In this document: piece after piece, positions 11,503 to 24,949 of the stretch
Layout of the letters: each line of letters begins with the position of its first letter
Position numbering within the stretch: position 1 is the first letter of the stretch
Source of the DNA: Nautilus pompilius
Lineage: Eukaryota; Mollusca; Cephalopoda; Nautilida; Nautilidae
Length of the DNA: 64,000 nt
Assembly: GCA_018389105.1 (NCBI GenBank)
Contig: JACATO010001103.1
Location: forward strand, 496,001-560,000
Direction: 5' to 3'
Program-made: the position numbers and the translations under genes
Notes under the pieces: generated by a model
What the model was told of the DNA's origin: nothing
Database searches by the model: none
Seen by the model: only the letters and a program-made list of their open reading frames with translations

Positions 11503-12985
11503 GACCTCATTCCTCTATCTTGCGTGTGTTGGTGATTCTGTATCCTGAAGTTATTTAAGAATCATTAAATATATGTAAACCATCTTTATAAGATTATTCT
11601 GCTGAATGTCATGTAAAGATTAACTATAATTATGTTTAACGAGTTATTAAATATGAATTTCCCTTTAATGAATAACTAACAGTAATATGGCTTTTATGGA
11701 AATAAATTAATTTTAGGCGAATTCTTTCTTTTAATTTGCATATATGCAATGTCTATAATGTTATGTAAATAATGTGGAAACAATTAATTACATAGAAAGC
11801 ATATAATTGTGTTATTACCTCTCGCTGCTTGAATGCAACAGAATTATAAACAATCTTTGCATGCATTGATCAACATCCGTAATTTTTCAGTATTTTATTT
11901 GTAAATATGTACATTTCAAATGGTTTCTTGCGCACATCAATGCTCAGAAACTCTCCTCGGGGTGGACAAATATTATGGTTGAATTATTAACCCACCATTC
12001 ACCACCTCAGTTTATACCTGACTTATACCACCAGGCTAGAAGTTTTTATTTTTGTTGAACTGACTGCATATTTAGTTACCAATCTCATAATGCAAAAGAC
12101 ATGAAGTTGGAGCGATGTACGGCTTGTCCTCACAAAGAGTTATACTAATGACGAACGTATTACACGTCGCAGCTTCTATAGCTCAACCTGTGCTGAGTAA
12201 CAATAAAAATGGTATACAGCGAGTTAGAAAAATAAGTTATTGTTAGCATTGGATTATTAACAAATATGTCAGTAAATAAAATAGTTAAGGATAGGTACGA
12301 AATACATTTTTTAAAATTTTTTAAACTGCTTAGCAAATTAAATCGATAACACAGTATAACAAAAATTATTTTAAAATAATACGTACGTTATCATAAAATA
12401 ATCTAACGTATAATTTTACAAATACAAAATCGAGAAAACTCGATCATACTTTAATAGACTAAATAATATGACAAGATGTAGGCTCTCATAATGTATTGCT
12501 GCGAAAGCAATCTTTTCTAAAGTACAACAAAAGAACCAAACAAAGGTCAACTAGATAGTAGATACAGATAGAGCCGTTTTCCGCTTCTTTATGCTTTTTA
12601 AATTGCAAATATTATTGCATTTTCTATTTTTTCAGGCTTTGCATCATAACCACACATTTCGTAGCGACCAGCTTTTAGTCGTGTTCAACAGAGCTGAGCT
12701 GTATGTCATGTCATCTGTCTACTTCCGTTACTTTGCATTGTGGGACAACATTTTTTATGATTATCGACAGAATAAACACTTGTTTCAGATTCCATACACC
12801 TTACTTTAAGATATTAAAATGTATATAACAAATATTTAATTACACATTTTTCTGAGGAAGCGTATACAGTGTTCTTCCATATTAATTTGGAAACTCCGAT
12901 AAATGCATGCACCTAACTGAAATATACATATTTAAGGTTTGATCTATGTATATGTTGAGCGTCTAAGTTCTATGTAGGGAAATCA
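11503..12985. other. no gene recognised
   Basis: AT-rich with short frames only (longest 72 codons at 12591-12809, hydrophobic and not recognised). No repeat boundary seen. Confidence 0.4.
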
Positions 12986-12989
12986 CTGA

Positions 12990-13910
12990 TGTGTACTGTC
13001 ATCATAGAAAGATAGCGGATTCCTCGATATTTTCCATTAATCTGAGGTCGTTACAAGCCGATTCGAGCGTCACCAGAGTGAATGACAAGATTTGCAAAGA
13101 TCTCGACATTTCTCGTCGATCTGTGGTCAGTATTATTGCGAAGTTTATTGAGACGTATGCCACTGCAGTGGTAATGAAAAGTCCTTAAACAGTGACATCA
13201 GGATATGAATATCCCATCCCATTACTTTTCTCGTACCCAATGAATGCCAAAACATTCTTGTTGATATCGACCATGCAACAGAAATAAGCCAAAAACAAAT
13301 CAACATTATGTTCCCTAACTTGAATACGCAGAACGTGCAGCTCATCAGAAATCACCTCTCCAATAGGAATAAACTCGTGGAAAGATTTTGTCAAAGGACA
13401 TCTAGCAAGACCCTCGAGTTTCGGCGGTGGGTACTATTCTCCGACGAGTGGAGCTAGAGATCGAATCTGGTTTTGGAGAAGACCTAACAAAAAATGCAAT
13501 TGCAATAGCATCAGTTTACAATCAAGTATAAAAACGAGTTTCCACCTATTTATTGCAATCTGGCATGGTAGAAAAACAATTGATATTTGTCGAAGTACGT
13601 TTTACTTATGACGGATACACTGCCATTTTAAAAACACATACTATTATACTGACAATAACTAATGAGATTGGAGGCTCATATTCTCCAAGCAAGATGGGGC
13701 TATATACCATACCTTAGTTGCGATCACATCACAGTGTGGAAGAGAAATAAAGGATGTCTTCCCTAACATTGAAAATATCAAAGAAAGATACTTTCACGAT
13801 TAAACGAGATGGCAGCAATTTACCATATTTGGTAAGCCCAGGAAAGTAATTTTTAACAGTCACAATGAGCAAAAATTCTTGTTGAGTAAGTCAGTAGAGT
13901 TCACCCAAAA
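12990..13910 (+). pseudogene. Tc1-like transposase pseudogene
   Basis: The N-terminal helix-turn-helix is readable: VNDKICKDLDISRRSVVSII at about 13078-13137, with the ISRRSV recognition-helix pattern of Tc1 DNA-binding domains. WVLFSDEWS at about 13428-13455 is the first catalytic Asp block (VLFSDES). FSKQDGAIYHTLVAI at about 13686-13730 matches the second Asp block (FQQDGAxxHTA). The third acid is not clearly recovered. Stops and frame changes separate the blocks. The spacing between blocks suits a nearly full-length but dead gene of about 0.9 kb. Inverted repeats were not identified. Confidence 0.6.
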
Positions 13911-15400
13911 GATTACTTCACCGTGTTACCAAACATTGCATTTTCTAATAAAAATATTTATGCACATTTGTACCTCATTTTTTAAGTTTTATTTAATTAT
14001 CTGATGACCATTTTCTAAAAATACAATTCAATGCATACATTTTTGAGAGAAAAACTATATTTATTCAGTGATTTCTCAGCTTTTTATTGTTTTATCGATC
14101 ATTATTTAACGGTGAAACTATTTGTTAACTGTAACTAAGTAACAATTACATAATCGCTGAATTTCTATTTTTTCATCTTTAAGACGATCTGTTCTTTATG
14201 ACAAGATAAAACTTAATTGCTAACCGGAAAGTATTGTTAGCTTCTCATCTAAAGAAGAAAAGGCCTTCATAAGAATAACTTATTTTAAAAATATATTAAT
14301 TAACAAGCACATTGTCAGTTATGGTTGTCTACTTAAAATAAAAATATTTTCTGGCTTAAACATTTTGACTAGAAACGTAGTTTTCACAAAAGATTTTGAA
14401 AAAATACTAATAATTTTACATATATGGAGTCTCTAACAGTCAAATTCTACAAAAATATAGGATATTTCATTTGTATCAGCAAGTGTATGTGCGACACTTA
14501 ATACATGAAGACAATTTATATTGTATAGAGTTAAAATGGTTAATGTCGAATTTTCAAAATTACAATACAAAAAAATAAAACTTAATACTGGGTAATTCAA
14601 ATAACGAAAATCTTTTTATTTGTCTTTCTCCTGCTAACATCACCAATACCAGATTTGGACTTTATTACTGTAACTCACCATTTAATCGGCAGACCGATCT
14701 GCGCTTTTGTTAGAAAATGGCAAAATACGCAAAAATTCTTCCCAATGTTTTTTTAACCTTGATAAGACATTACTCCTGGTTTTTGATCCTTTGGCTAGAG
14801 AAGGTGTGGTTTGTGTGCCTGTCAACTACTCTTTCTTGTTGTTCAGGACGGAAACTACGAGAAATTTTTTTTTTTTTTCCATTGAGTGATGAATTGATTT
14901 TGTTATCTACGTCCTCTCTCCTATTTCAGTATGACTTAGTTGATTAGCTCATTCTATCTCCGACCTGACCTTCTACGTGACCACGGAAATGATGCCATTA
15001 TGCGGAAGTATACATCTTAATATCATTTTCGGTCTTTGTCAAATATCGAGAAAACAAAGAAATTAATAGGGCCATTGAGGGAGACAAAGATTTACATGAA
15101 CGGTTAAAGTGATTATAGAAACAGCTCTTTTTCTTTTGTTCCTGTTTTGCTACTATCTATAAGTTAGCAATGTATCTATGGAGAGTAACAAGTATATTAA
15201 TTAGTAGATTGAATCCAGTTCAGCGGAAACAGGCATGCTGGTTACGTAGGTAACATCACTTTATTAAAATAAAATAAAAATGTGCTGCAAGCTATATAAA
15301 ACACCTGTAATTTAAAAATAAATCATGTTTGCATAAATAAGCATATCGATGTAAGTTAAGGTCCGACAGATTTTCCTTTATATTAAGTATAATTAAAACG
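13911..15400. other. no gene recognised
   Basis: AT-rich. A T15-type run near 14862-14877 breaks two overlapping short frames. No family resemblance seen. Confidence 0.4.
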
Positions 15401-15409
15401 TTTTCAAGG

Positions 15410-15860
15410 TGGAGTCAGTTTGTATTTAAGCTTTGGCAGTCTTCTCTGGCTGAGATCAAAGCGCGCTCTCTTACAACTCGCAATGAGGTACATAAAGAGA
15501 AAGACCCCTGTGAGGGAGTAAGCACTTGGATAAATCGCATCTCTCTTGCCCCTCTAGGAAGGCGAAGGATGGCCGGCTGTATATAATCTGCCACGCACTT
15601 CCACAGGCGTAGTAGATAAGCCTCATTCATAAACAGCTACGACGGCTGAACGTGGAACCGATTTAGCTACACCACACACCCATAAAACTTTACAACCAAC
15701 TTAGCGCTTTCTAGTTTTAATAAACTGATGGACACACAAAAACCCAGAGCAGAGCGCACTCTAGTTCCATCCAGGCCTGCTATCTTGTCCTGTGGGTTAG
15801 GGTTCTCTCGATTCGGCATTACAGTCTCCATGCGCCTGACTCCCTGGGGGGGGGCTTATC
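15410..15860. other. GC-richer unassigned stretch
   Basis: GC is clearly above background. A 71-codon minus-strand frame (15415-15630; MNEAYLLRLWKCVADYIQ) is open but unlike any family I know. A G-run (GGGGGGGGG) stands at 15846-15854. It directly precedes a SINE-like piece and could be part of a longer retroposon. Confidence 0.25.
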
Positions 15861-15870
15861 GCGTATTTCA

Positions 15871-16035
15871 GGCTCCCTAGCTGGCGGAGTGGTCTACCGA
15901 ATAGTCCTCGGCCTCGTATCGAGGGTCATGAGACCGCCGAAGGGCATTATACTTTGGGGTCACGGCGCCGTCCGTAAAAAGAAACACACTTACACTTAAG
16001 CACACTTTACAAAAACCAGCACCACCACCAAACGA
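15871..16035 (+). repeat. tRNA-derived SINE-like sequence
   Basis: Begins GGCTCCCTAGCTGGCGGAGT, resembling the start of a tRNA with an A box (TAGCTGGCGGAGTGGTCTA). It continues with CCTCGTATCGAGGGTCATGA, where a B box would follow but is degraded (AGACCGCC instead of GTTCGAATCC). The tail is A/C-rich (AAACACACTTACACTTAAGC, then ACCACCACC). It is too degenerate, and too long, to be a working tRNA gene. Confidence 0.5.
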
Positions 16036-16239
16036 AAAGAAAGAAGTTTTGATTCAGTGGCTTGTGCTCTCATGAACGTTTCGTGCGTCTAGCACGTTTT
16101 GATCTTGCATGCATTAGGAGTTAGTTTTAGAAAAATAAGTAGTGACATCACAATCTAAACGTGAACTAAACAGAGTGAATTCGAGTTGTTCTGTGCGTAA
16201 ACCTATTACTGCATATATATATATGGGGGGAAGGCACTA

Positions 16240-17115
16240 TACAGCATTGAGGAGATGGCAGATAAATGGAATGAAAATTGCTGGGCGGTCTTTGCAAAGG
16301 CTCGAGACGATTTTGAATACATCACTCCGTCATGAGGTGTCGTATTGCCAAAAGCATTTCTGTCATTATTGCGGTTGATAGAGTAACACAGCGTGAGGGT
16401 CCGTAAGGCGATTCCTAAAGAAGACGGGGTAGTTATAAAGTGCCCCACAATCTCCTCGCTAACGCCAGTGACTCGCGGAGTCTCTGACGGACCAACAACG
16501 GGATGTATACCAGAACAGCGTTGAGGAGGCTGAACGACCTTGGTTAAAACAACTATTTTCTTATAATTTTCTCAAGGTTGTCAGATCGATCTAAGCAAGC
16601 TGGACTTAATTTGGAAAGTTGACGTTTTCTGTTGTATTTGAAGAAATGAAAGAGTGTACATGATACTGGTCCAATCAAACGCAGCTCCTCCTAAAAATGG
16701 GTTTTATGAACAGTAGAGGAACATGCAGTCGAGGAAACATTGCGTGGACGGTTGCTTATGATGGGAAATCCATCGTTGTGAAGGATTCCTATCGCTTTTC
16801 ATCATTTTTGCGATCACTTGAAGACCAATTCTGACGGGACATCAGGCCATGCAATGATGCATTGTCTCCAGAATATAACGATTGAGTTTCTTGCTTGTCC
16901 TGCTGCTAGCCCTGGTTTGCACGCGATAGAGCTTCGTAGAAATGAGAAAGTGTGCCGCGCAAAGGAGAATTCTCCCTTTAAAAATGCTGCTGAACTGATC
17001 TTTTGAGGAGGGGTAGAGGAATACCACAGATGCGAATTGAAAGTTTCGTAAGCAGTGTGTGGAGGGAGTGGTCGAAAATCCTTGGTACAAAGTGAAGTTA
17101 TACTTGAAAATGACA
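16240..17115 (+). pseudogene. Tc1-like transposase pseudogene
   Basis: The helix-turn-helix area is only faint (about 16250-16460). The second half is clearer. At 16838-16990 the frame reads GHAMMHCLQNITIEFLAC followed by PAASPGLHAIE. This matches DNARPHxA...FLxxNxIxxLxWPAxSPDLxPIE, with the DNA of DNARPH reduced to SGHA and SPDL changed to SPGL. Then NEKVCRAKENSPFKNAAELI matches the Tc1 tail (RRVRxRxNPPxNxAELIxAL), and EEYHRCELKVS follows after a stop. The first catalytic Asp block is not recoverable. Multiple stops; inactive. Inverted repeats not found. Confidence 0.65.
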
Positions 17116-17119
17116 TGAG

Positions 17120-20100
17120 ATTCGTATTGCGATATACTGATAATGGCGTGTAGCACTACTGCACTTCTTATTATCATATCTCCCACATCTAAAATGTATA
17201 GTTCCAGTGGTGTTTTCAGGCGTGTGCTGGAGGTTCAGCGGGTAACTGTTGACCACCTTGCACGCTGGTTCACCAAGGCTAATATCTACATTGATACAAG
17301 AAATCCTTAGATCTCCGAAAGACAGCACAAAATTCTACCGAAAACAGGAAGTGAAAGTGTTACACTATTGTTTAGTTACCTCTAAAATATAAATAGGTAA
17401 AATGGGTGAACGAAAACGTTTCTAACTGCTGTGTCATTTTACACCTTACTGTACACCTAAAGGAAAGACAAAATGCCTTTTCTATGCGCCATTGACCTGG
17501 CGTACCATTAAACAATAAAGTAGTAAAAGCCGCACTGTTAACCTTTTATTGGTATGTTTCTTATATTTCATTTTTTAAAAGTTTTTTTCAAGAATGGCGG
17601 AATCGGGTCAGAGATAGCAGTGACCCTCCACCTTTCCAGTAAAAAGCACATCAGACATTCCAATTTCAGCGGGACAGTTATGCTTTTGAACACCAGTCCC
17701 GGGGCGCATGTACCGCTTTTCAAATTCTAACTTAAAAGTTTCATTAAATTTCAACCAATACGGCATTTCTTAAAATTAATCTTCGGCGAGACGTAGGCGC
17801 ATTTCAAAGAATCCTAAATTAAAAAGTAAACCATAGGACGTCTGTTATTTACTATAGTAGTACGACGAAGATTCACTCACTGGTTATCTAGATTTTCCAT
17901 TAACTCTGAAATAATATATTTTGTTCTTATTTTTTAGTTTACTACACTTCTCTTGTAGACACTGATGGAATTTGGATAATCAACCCAGAACTATTATTTC
18001 GTTTTACAAAACATGTATATTACCAGTTATATCTCTTTCCTGCGTTGTTTCTATAAAAGAAATAGAATTTGATCGATTCTGTGCTAACACATGGTGGCAA
18101 TTTACATCAGATTGAAATGTTGAATTTTAAGAAACATCATTATACAAAATATTCTTCCAACAAACTGAAATATTTAATTTCGCTTTGAAACATTCTAAAA
18201 CCTGAAACGTTCAGCCAAGTAAAATAAATTTAATTTCCTTTTTAAATGCAAAAGAAAGCATTTAAAAGAATGGTTTTCTTTTTTGTACTCGCTGCATTTG
18301 AAAATGCACTTACTTTCCCAAGCTGAGTGAAATGTTAATACAGGGCGCTGTATGCAGTACGCTAATGCTGAGGAAATTAATAGCTGTGCTAAGAAACAAG
18401 AAAGAAAGTATGGGTTAGGAAAGAAATATTACCAATGTCGTCTCCGAAACCAGCTATTAATGAAACAACTACAACAAATTAAACCTTAATGCTAGCGCTT
18501 CTCCGCTGATTTCTCTTATTTATTTGGTATTCTCCCCACATACGTCATTAACAAGACCTGGAAATTCCGTCGAAAATGTGTGTACATGTTATTAGTTTCA
18601 TAATTAACTTATTAATCTAGCAGAAAATTATAGTGTAGCTTCTAAGCGTTCTATTTTATTCGTTTTGCTTTATACTACGAGGTAATAATATGGGTTAGGG
18701 TGGGAAGCAAACATATCTAAACTGTCCATCAACAACAGGACTAAAACGTGTTATGTTTTGGTTAAATAGTGATGTAAATATATGTACATGAGGTGTCTCT
18801 GTAAAATAGCACGTAGGTGGTACATTCTGACTGAAAATCTACATAATTTCCTTAAAGCAAAACTATTCGTAGAAAAAAATGTATTTAATTATTTTGTAAA
18901 AAAAAATTATTTACGGTGCAACTAAAACTTTTCTCGTATTAACTTTTTTATATAATTAATTTAAGTGGGATGTTCAGTAGATTTAAATATTTTGTACTTT
19001 TCGAACACGTGCTCAACTTCTGTCAAGAAGATACCAACAAGCACTGTGCATCTCTCGCGCTTACTGCAGCGGGGACTGAAATTAATTATGACATCATTTA
19101 TTCTTTCGATTCTTCTAGAAGACAAGCCCACTCACCCCCTCAAAAAAAACGCAGCTGGCAATCTCCGATGTACCGATAAGAGAATATTAATTTAATTATT
19201 TTTAATTTGTGTGATCTTCTTGTCGAACCCTGTCATGACTTTCTAGGTCTAAGGACATGTCACACAACTTTAGTGAAATGGAGTTACCCAGATGCGGTTT
19301 GGGACTCTTTGGCGGTGATCGAAGTGCAAGCTCGTTAAAAATTACCCATAGAGTCGCCTCAATCAGTACTCAGTAAATCCTGGTAGAACTCTTCATTTTT
19401 AGATGTGGTTGATCAATAAAAGGAAAAAGAAACCAACTGATGGATCCTTTTCTCTTTGGCAGTTTTAGGTGATTCATTAAAACTAATTAATATTTGATTT
19501 CTAAATTACATAGATGATCTTGAGTATTTTAATACTACATCTGCTATCAATAAAACAAAAGATGTTGCCTAAAACATTTAAAACTAGAAATATTCTTAAT
19601 AATTTATTTTTATTTTTAGCTGGAAGTGTAATAAACGAAAAGTTTTAAGAAATCCGATATGATCAAATCAAACCATAGATAATAAGAACTGAGATGATTT
19701 GACTGGTATAAAGTAAACTGGCAGTACAGCACATTATCAATTAAATACGGAATTTCTAACACGTTATCTCTTTAATATTAATATTTAAAACAATTAACTA
19801 TCAGAAGTCAGCTAGTTCATACACTTAAATAAAAATGTCTTTTATTACCTATTCAGCGATAAAGATGTCATTAAAAGCCATGATTGGATTAAAGTATTTT
19901 CTTTTAAATTATGCATATGTTAAACGTCTTCGCGTAGACTGAATCAGATTGAGAAACATTTCCGATAAACCTAAGACTGATGCACGTTAAATTTGCGAAA
20001 CTAACGTTTTATAACCGTAAAGTAGTTTTCATACTTGTATCCATCAAAACTGAATTGAAAAAAAAAACAAAACAACAGTAGATAGGTACTAATGAAGTGG

Positions 20101-20300
20101 CTCCTATGTTTTTATAATTAATTTTTTTTTGAGTTTTTCTATAACTTTCTTAATTTTTGTACGTACAGAACCATTCGCAGTGGCATAATTTCCAAGCTGG
20201 AATGTCTTACTTCTAAATGCAGGGGAAATAACATTGACTTCAATGGAAAAAGAGTCTGCTAGAATTGTTTATGACTAGTACTGCAGACATCCATGTCACG
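17120..20300. other. no gene recognised
   Basis: Mostly AT-rich. Short frames at 17098-17328 (minus) and 18965-19195 (plus) have no recognisable similarity. A GC-richer patch at about 17590-17720 is unassigned. No repeat boundaries seen. Confidence 0.35.
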
Positions 20301-20309
20301 AACACAAGA

Positions 20310-21260
20310 TTTTTTGAAAGAAGCACATAGTTGAGCAATTTGACATTCAATGGAAGTAGTCAGAGAGAAATCTTTAAGTCAGTGGATATTCCGCTGTCAA
20401 CTGTTAATAGGGTGATTGTCAAGTTGGAGACAAGTCATTCGACAACTGTTCATCATAGAAATCTAAATAGCAGAACGGACACTTCGTAAAGTAAACATGA
20501 ACATAATACTCGTATCTCAACAGTCAGCTGCAAATGTGGCAAACCCTATGCAAGTTTCCATGGGAACCATCAAACGTTATCTTCAGAGCTTGGAGTAGAA
20601 CGGGAAAAAGGCGAGATGAAAATTGCTCTTGACCCACGCAATGCCATTTATCGACTTCAATGTGCAACGCAGATGCTACCCCACCCTTTTCTCCTTTGGT
20701 ACACTGCCATTTACCTTCCGATTAGTCCAGAGTTTCACACTTCTCAGATCGTGGTCATGTATAAGTGTGACACCGTCCAGTAGAGGGACTGTCATCGAAT
20801 CGTCTGGAAGCCAAAATCACAACAAAATATGACAATCTTTATGTTATGGCTAGGGTAAGGTTTACACCACTAGAACATGCAGCTGGTGATTTTCGAAGAA
20901 AAAACAATCACTGCCCGATATATTAACAATCTCCGAAAGGAATGTTGGTTTGTCTGTCAATGGATGTCTGTACAAAGAAGGCAGTATTTTTATGGAAAAT
21001 GGTGTCCAAGTTCACACCGCCGGTGCATCGCAAGGATGAAAAGAGAGTCAGAGAATCACAATTTTCCCATGGTCTGGACAAATACGGAATATAATCCACA
21101 TTGCACACGTGCGAGCTATCCCTTATAGAGACTTCCAGAAATATCTCCGTAGAAACACGCGCCTATAGTCTCTAACACAGATTCCGTTCCTGGAAACGGC
21201 AAGGAATTCTTTCAAACATGATTCTTGTTATTGTCAACGCGTTGCTGCCTTTAAAGGCTA
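20310..21260 (+). pseudogene. Tc1-like transposase pseudogene
   Basis: The N-terminal helix-turn-helix is visible as FKSVDIPLSTVNRVIVKLE at about 20370-20427. VIFEEKTITARYINNL near 20883 matches the block xxLEGxxxAxxYIxxL that follows the first catalytic region. FMENGVQVHTAGASQG at about 20990-21037 corresponds to FMEDGAPVHTAxxSQG, with the second catalytic Asp replaced by Asn. IFPWSGQIRNIIHIAHV matches the WPxxSPDLNPIEHVW block, much altered. KYLRRNTRL and a C-terminal run follow to about 21260. Several stops. The order and spacing fit one full-length dead gene. No inverted repeats recognised. Confidence 0.7.
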
Positions 21261-21269
21261 CGCCACAAA

Positions 21270-22680
21270 GTGTCATTCGCACTTCCAGAGAAATTTATAG
21301 TTTCAGAATAAAGGGTGATCTTTCAAATTTGACTATCTATTAACATGTGAATTCTGTGTATAAATAAATTCTCTTTCTGTAGGTTTTGCTATCTTGTTTA
21401 TTTCGCACTTTTGTTTTCTCCCTTGGCAGTTGACCGAAAAACAGTGCAATAATAATGGATCACTACTTTCCTGAACATGTCTGTCAATTCATAATCATAA
21501 TACATACTTTTAGTTTTATGGACATTTCACATATTTATTTCTTTAAATTTGAAAACAAAACATTGAAGAATTGTTTTTTATCATTGCAACAATCATGAAA
21601 CTCAGAAAAGTTGTTTTCACTCGTACGGAATTTCATTGAAAATCAGGCCTTTTTTACTTTTAAATGGAATAATATGGAGAATCTGAAGAACTTACATTGA
21701 AGATTTCATCTGCTATAATTCATTGAACACGTCCAAATGGATACATTTGTCTTAACGTGTCCTTGGATACCACATGAATTCTTTTTTTAAAATGTAAATG
21801 ACGTGCCAAATAAAGCTTTACTTAAAATCATTAAATTAGCATATGTTATCTCTGGATGACGATCAGCGAAATTTCATTATTTTCTCTTGTAGATCAAGTT
21901 TTTGGAAGGAATCGGTCCCTCCTCCAATATTATGTTCGGCTCTGGACGCAACGCTTAATCCATCAGCGTCTCTTCGTTGTCGAAGGGGGATGCGACTAAT
22001 AAAAAGAAGGAGAAGCACCAAAATGCACGTGTTAGACCGGAAATAATTAGTTGCGTGTTTGTACGCACACACTAAAAGTTTTGCTTTCCAAAAATAAGAT
22101 TAGTCTTAGACGTTTGTCGTATGTTTATAAAGAACTGTTTTGTACCTCGTTACGTCATTCATTTACAATTTACACAGAATTGCGAAAAAGCATTGCATTT
22201 CACTAGTAATTGTCCGACTGGGAAGATGAGGAATTCCTTATACAATCTCTGGGTTTCTCTAATGTAGACCGTAGGGTTACGTCCAATCTGCTGCGCAATA
22301 CCTCAGAATTTATCACAAATTTGTAATATTTCATTGTCTCGAGTCATTTACATAGCACGTCAATGAAATCTGGCGATTCTTTTAACCTCTTAACATATAT
22401 TTCGTAGTGCCGTGACATTTCCACGAAACAGGTACGGCTAGACAATGAAGGCGGCCCTATCCTCTAATGTATATCGCTCTTGTTTGTTGACAGAAACTGT
22501 TTACACGGCTAGAATCATTTGTCTTCGTTCTTTCTTCTAATAGCTTCGAAAAGTACAATTAAGCACATATCGCAATGGAGAAAAGACTCCGTATAATTCA
22601 AATAAACAGAGATAACTGCAAATTGTTTCTGTTCGATTATGTAGTTTGGATTACAATTGTCTTTCTCTTTGAAAATAAAG
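21270..22680. other. no gene recognised
   Basis: A 67-codon plus frame at 21843-22046 overlaps a 69-codon minus frame at 21863-22072; neither is recognisable. The rest is AT-rich. Confidence 0.35.
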
Positions 22681-23557
22681 TATTACATAGGAGATAACTC
22701 GGTGTTGAGTTTCACTTTTCCTCCACGATATGGCTTTTGATTAATTTTCTTAAACAAATTTGATCATACTTTTCCTGTATTTGAACATACCATTTATTGT
22801 TTTCTTTATCTCGGTTTTAAGACCTTAATTTTGTTTTAAATATCTGGTAATTTTTGGAGAAAGCGACGAGTTAAAAATATATATATATGTATGTAAACAC
22901 TATTTAAACAAAAACAAAACATATTCAAAGGGAGACAACTTTTCATTTTAATTTAGACGTTGTATCTGTTTTAATTTCTTTCTTGCTATTAAAAGAAAAA
23001 CAAACTGTAAAGTCAGTTAAAAACATAACTAAACTTTTCTAAGGTTTATTTTAAAATCATAGACATTAAGAATCAGGGTCTACAAGATGAATAAGAAATA
23101 GTGCAAACAGTTAGAAATTTTCAATAATGCAGACGTCTAACTTGAAATGCGAGACTCACCCTGTTGACAGATGAGAAAATGAGCTCACGGAAATAACATG
23201 ACATATATTTAATGAGTACCTATTTAAAAAAGCTAACTTTGGTGCAAAGATTTCGTGCCACCCTGTAAGAAGATTAAATATATGTTGTTAGGTTTAGAAA
23301 TCGTACATAAATTCTTAAAGAAAATATAATTGATTACAATTGATGAGGCAAATATTTCTGTATGAAAAGGACTTCATGCGAAAGAATGATATGGGTTCAA
23401 GGGAGATAACCAAGTTTATATAAAATGAAAATAAATAAGTACAGCAGGAGATTAAAGTCGTAGCTGAATGTTGTTGTTAAGTAGAAATATAATAAATACA
23501 TTCATTTGTCGTTTATATCTTTAGATAGCAATCAATTGTTCTTTTGACTGATATATA

Positions 23558-23760
23558 CAGGATGGCGCAAAAGTCGCACCCCATAGGAACTTTGAATAAT
23601 AGCAAGGAAAACTAAATGATATTCCTGGCCGTTCAGAAGATGATCCCGACCTGTACATCCACCTGGTCGGCAGTAAACATTTGACACACCCTCGCTTTTC
23701 TTACATTATGACGGAATTTCATGGCAACGAAAATTTAAGGACGAATCAAATATATTCCAA
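23558..23760 (+). mobile_element. mariner-type terminal repeat fragment
   Basis: ATATATA is followed by CAGGATGGCGCAAAAGTCGC, a TA-flanked terminus that starts exactly like the left end of the mariner at 53524 (CAGGATGGCGCATATATCGC). No matching right end was found nearby, so this is a solo end or a truncated copy beside the Tc1 relic that follows. Confidence 0.5.
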
Positions 23761-23789
23761 ATTTTGTCATCCCCCAACCAAATTTTTAG

Positions 23790-24760
23790 AGATTATATAT
23801 ATGATAAACAGATCAAGGAAATATTAGTTTTTAATCGCTTGGCCATAAACCCAAATCACAGCCTGGCAGCGTTTACGCACGGAGTCCACAAGACGAATAG
23901 ATTGGTCCATGCAAATATCGGCTTTAAGTCGACTGAATAATTTGGGAGATTTGATCAAAATTTCTCTACCTTTTCACCTTAAGAGTTGTTTCTGTATCGC
24001 TGCATGGATTCTCTATTGTAATCAAATCAGGGATTTAAGCCGACCACTTTGGAAATGGAATTTTCTGATCTGTGAGACGCTGCTGATGATGGAGGCCAAA
24101 TGTTTGAAATCCTTATCATGTTGGAAAATCCAGTTGAGAGGGAGGCTACTGTTCTCAGAACATGATTCTAGTATATTGGTCGAAATGCGCAGGCAGACAT
24201 TGTTCCCCAGATACGATTAATATGGGCTGTCGGTTTTCGAGAAGAAAGCCCCATAGTATAACCGACCCGTCCCCAGCCTTGATCGTCGGTTTGATAAACT
24301 TCTGGGAAAATGCTACACCGAATTTAATCGCACATAAAATTGAAATTTGAACAAAACCATGAAACTCTAAGTGTTCGAACAATTATAAGGAGCATAGACG
24401 GCTACTACAGCAAATTATAAAGACAACAGAAGGTCACATTTTTGGGGTTTAATGGAGATTTTCTTTGGCAAAACGATCCATCAATTCGACATCAGAAAGC
24501 CGTTTCTGGATAGTTCTAGTGAAGATGGGAAGATCTTCTAAAGCTTTTAAGTTGCCAACAGATGTCCTGTGCTGGTCTTTTGATTTACCAACCAGTCTGA
24601 GCATCTGTTCTTTCTTCCGCCCGCTTCTATGATGTTCGATGCAGTCGCCCGTGTGTTTGTAAAGTTTCCAGGCTATATTTCAAGCTGTTTTATTGCACTC
24701 GATCTACTCAGAAATCTCGCGATATCAGAGGTTCTCTTTTATCTCTGTGCAGTTTGCTGG
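23790..24760 (-). pseudogene. Tc1-like transposase pseudogene
   Basis: Minus-strand order, N to C. DIARFLSRSSAIKQLEI (about 24735-24685) is the helix-turn-helix. GRKKEQMLRLVGKSKDQHRT is the basic linker. LEDLPIFTRTIQKRLSDVEL (about 24530-24480) is the second helix-turn-helix. FSQKFIKPTIKAGDGSVILW (about 24310-24250) corresponds to the VKHGGGSVMVWG block. AHFDQYTRIM and then, after a frameshift, NHVLRTVASLS corresponds to xxYxxILxxHVLP. NFDQISQIIQST and KTLPGCDLGLW (about 23880-23840) represent the C-terminus. The second Asp block is lost. Stops and frame changes occur throughout. Not active. Confidence 0.7.
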
Positions 24761-24949
24761 ACTAAAACTGGCTCTTTTATCCGCTGTATAACGCTACAAT
24801 ATTATACCCTGACTTATATATTCTACAGGTTGTCTGAAACATCACAACTTCGAGAAGTTGGCGTTGGCATTCTTACAGTTTGGCCGCCACGAAATTCTGT
24901 CGAAATGTAGGAAAAGCCAGCGTGTGCAGAATATTTATTACCGATCTAT

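Noticed and set aside
15871..16035. Functional tRNA gene
   Set aside because: The B box is degraded and arms do not close into a clean cloverleaf; the A/C-rich tail fits a SINE.
16814..17186. Minus-strand frames of 100 and 114 codons
   Set aside because: Antisense to the Tc1 relic that reads on the plus strand.
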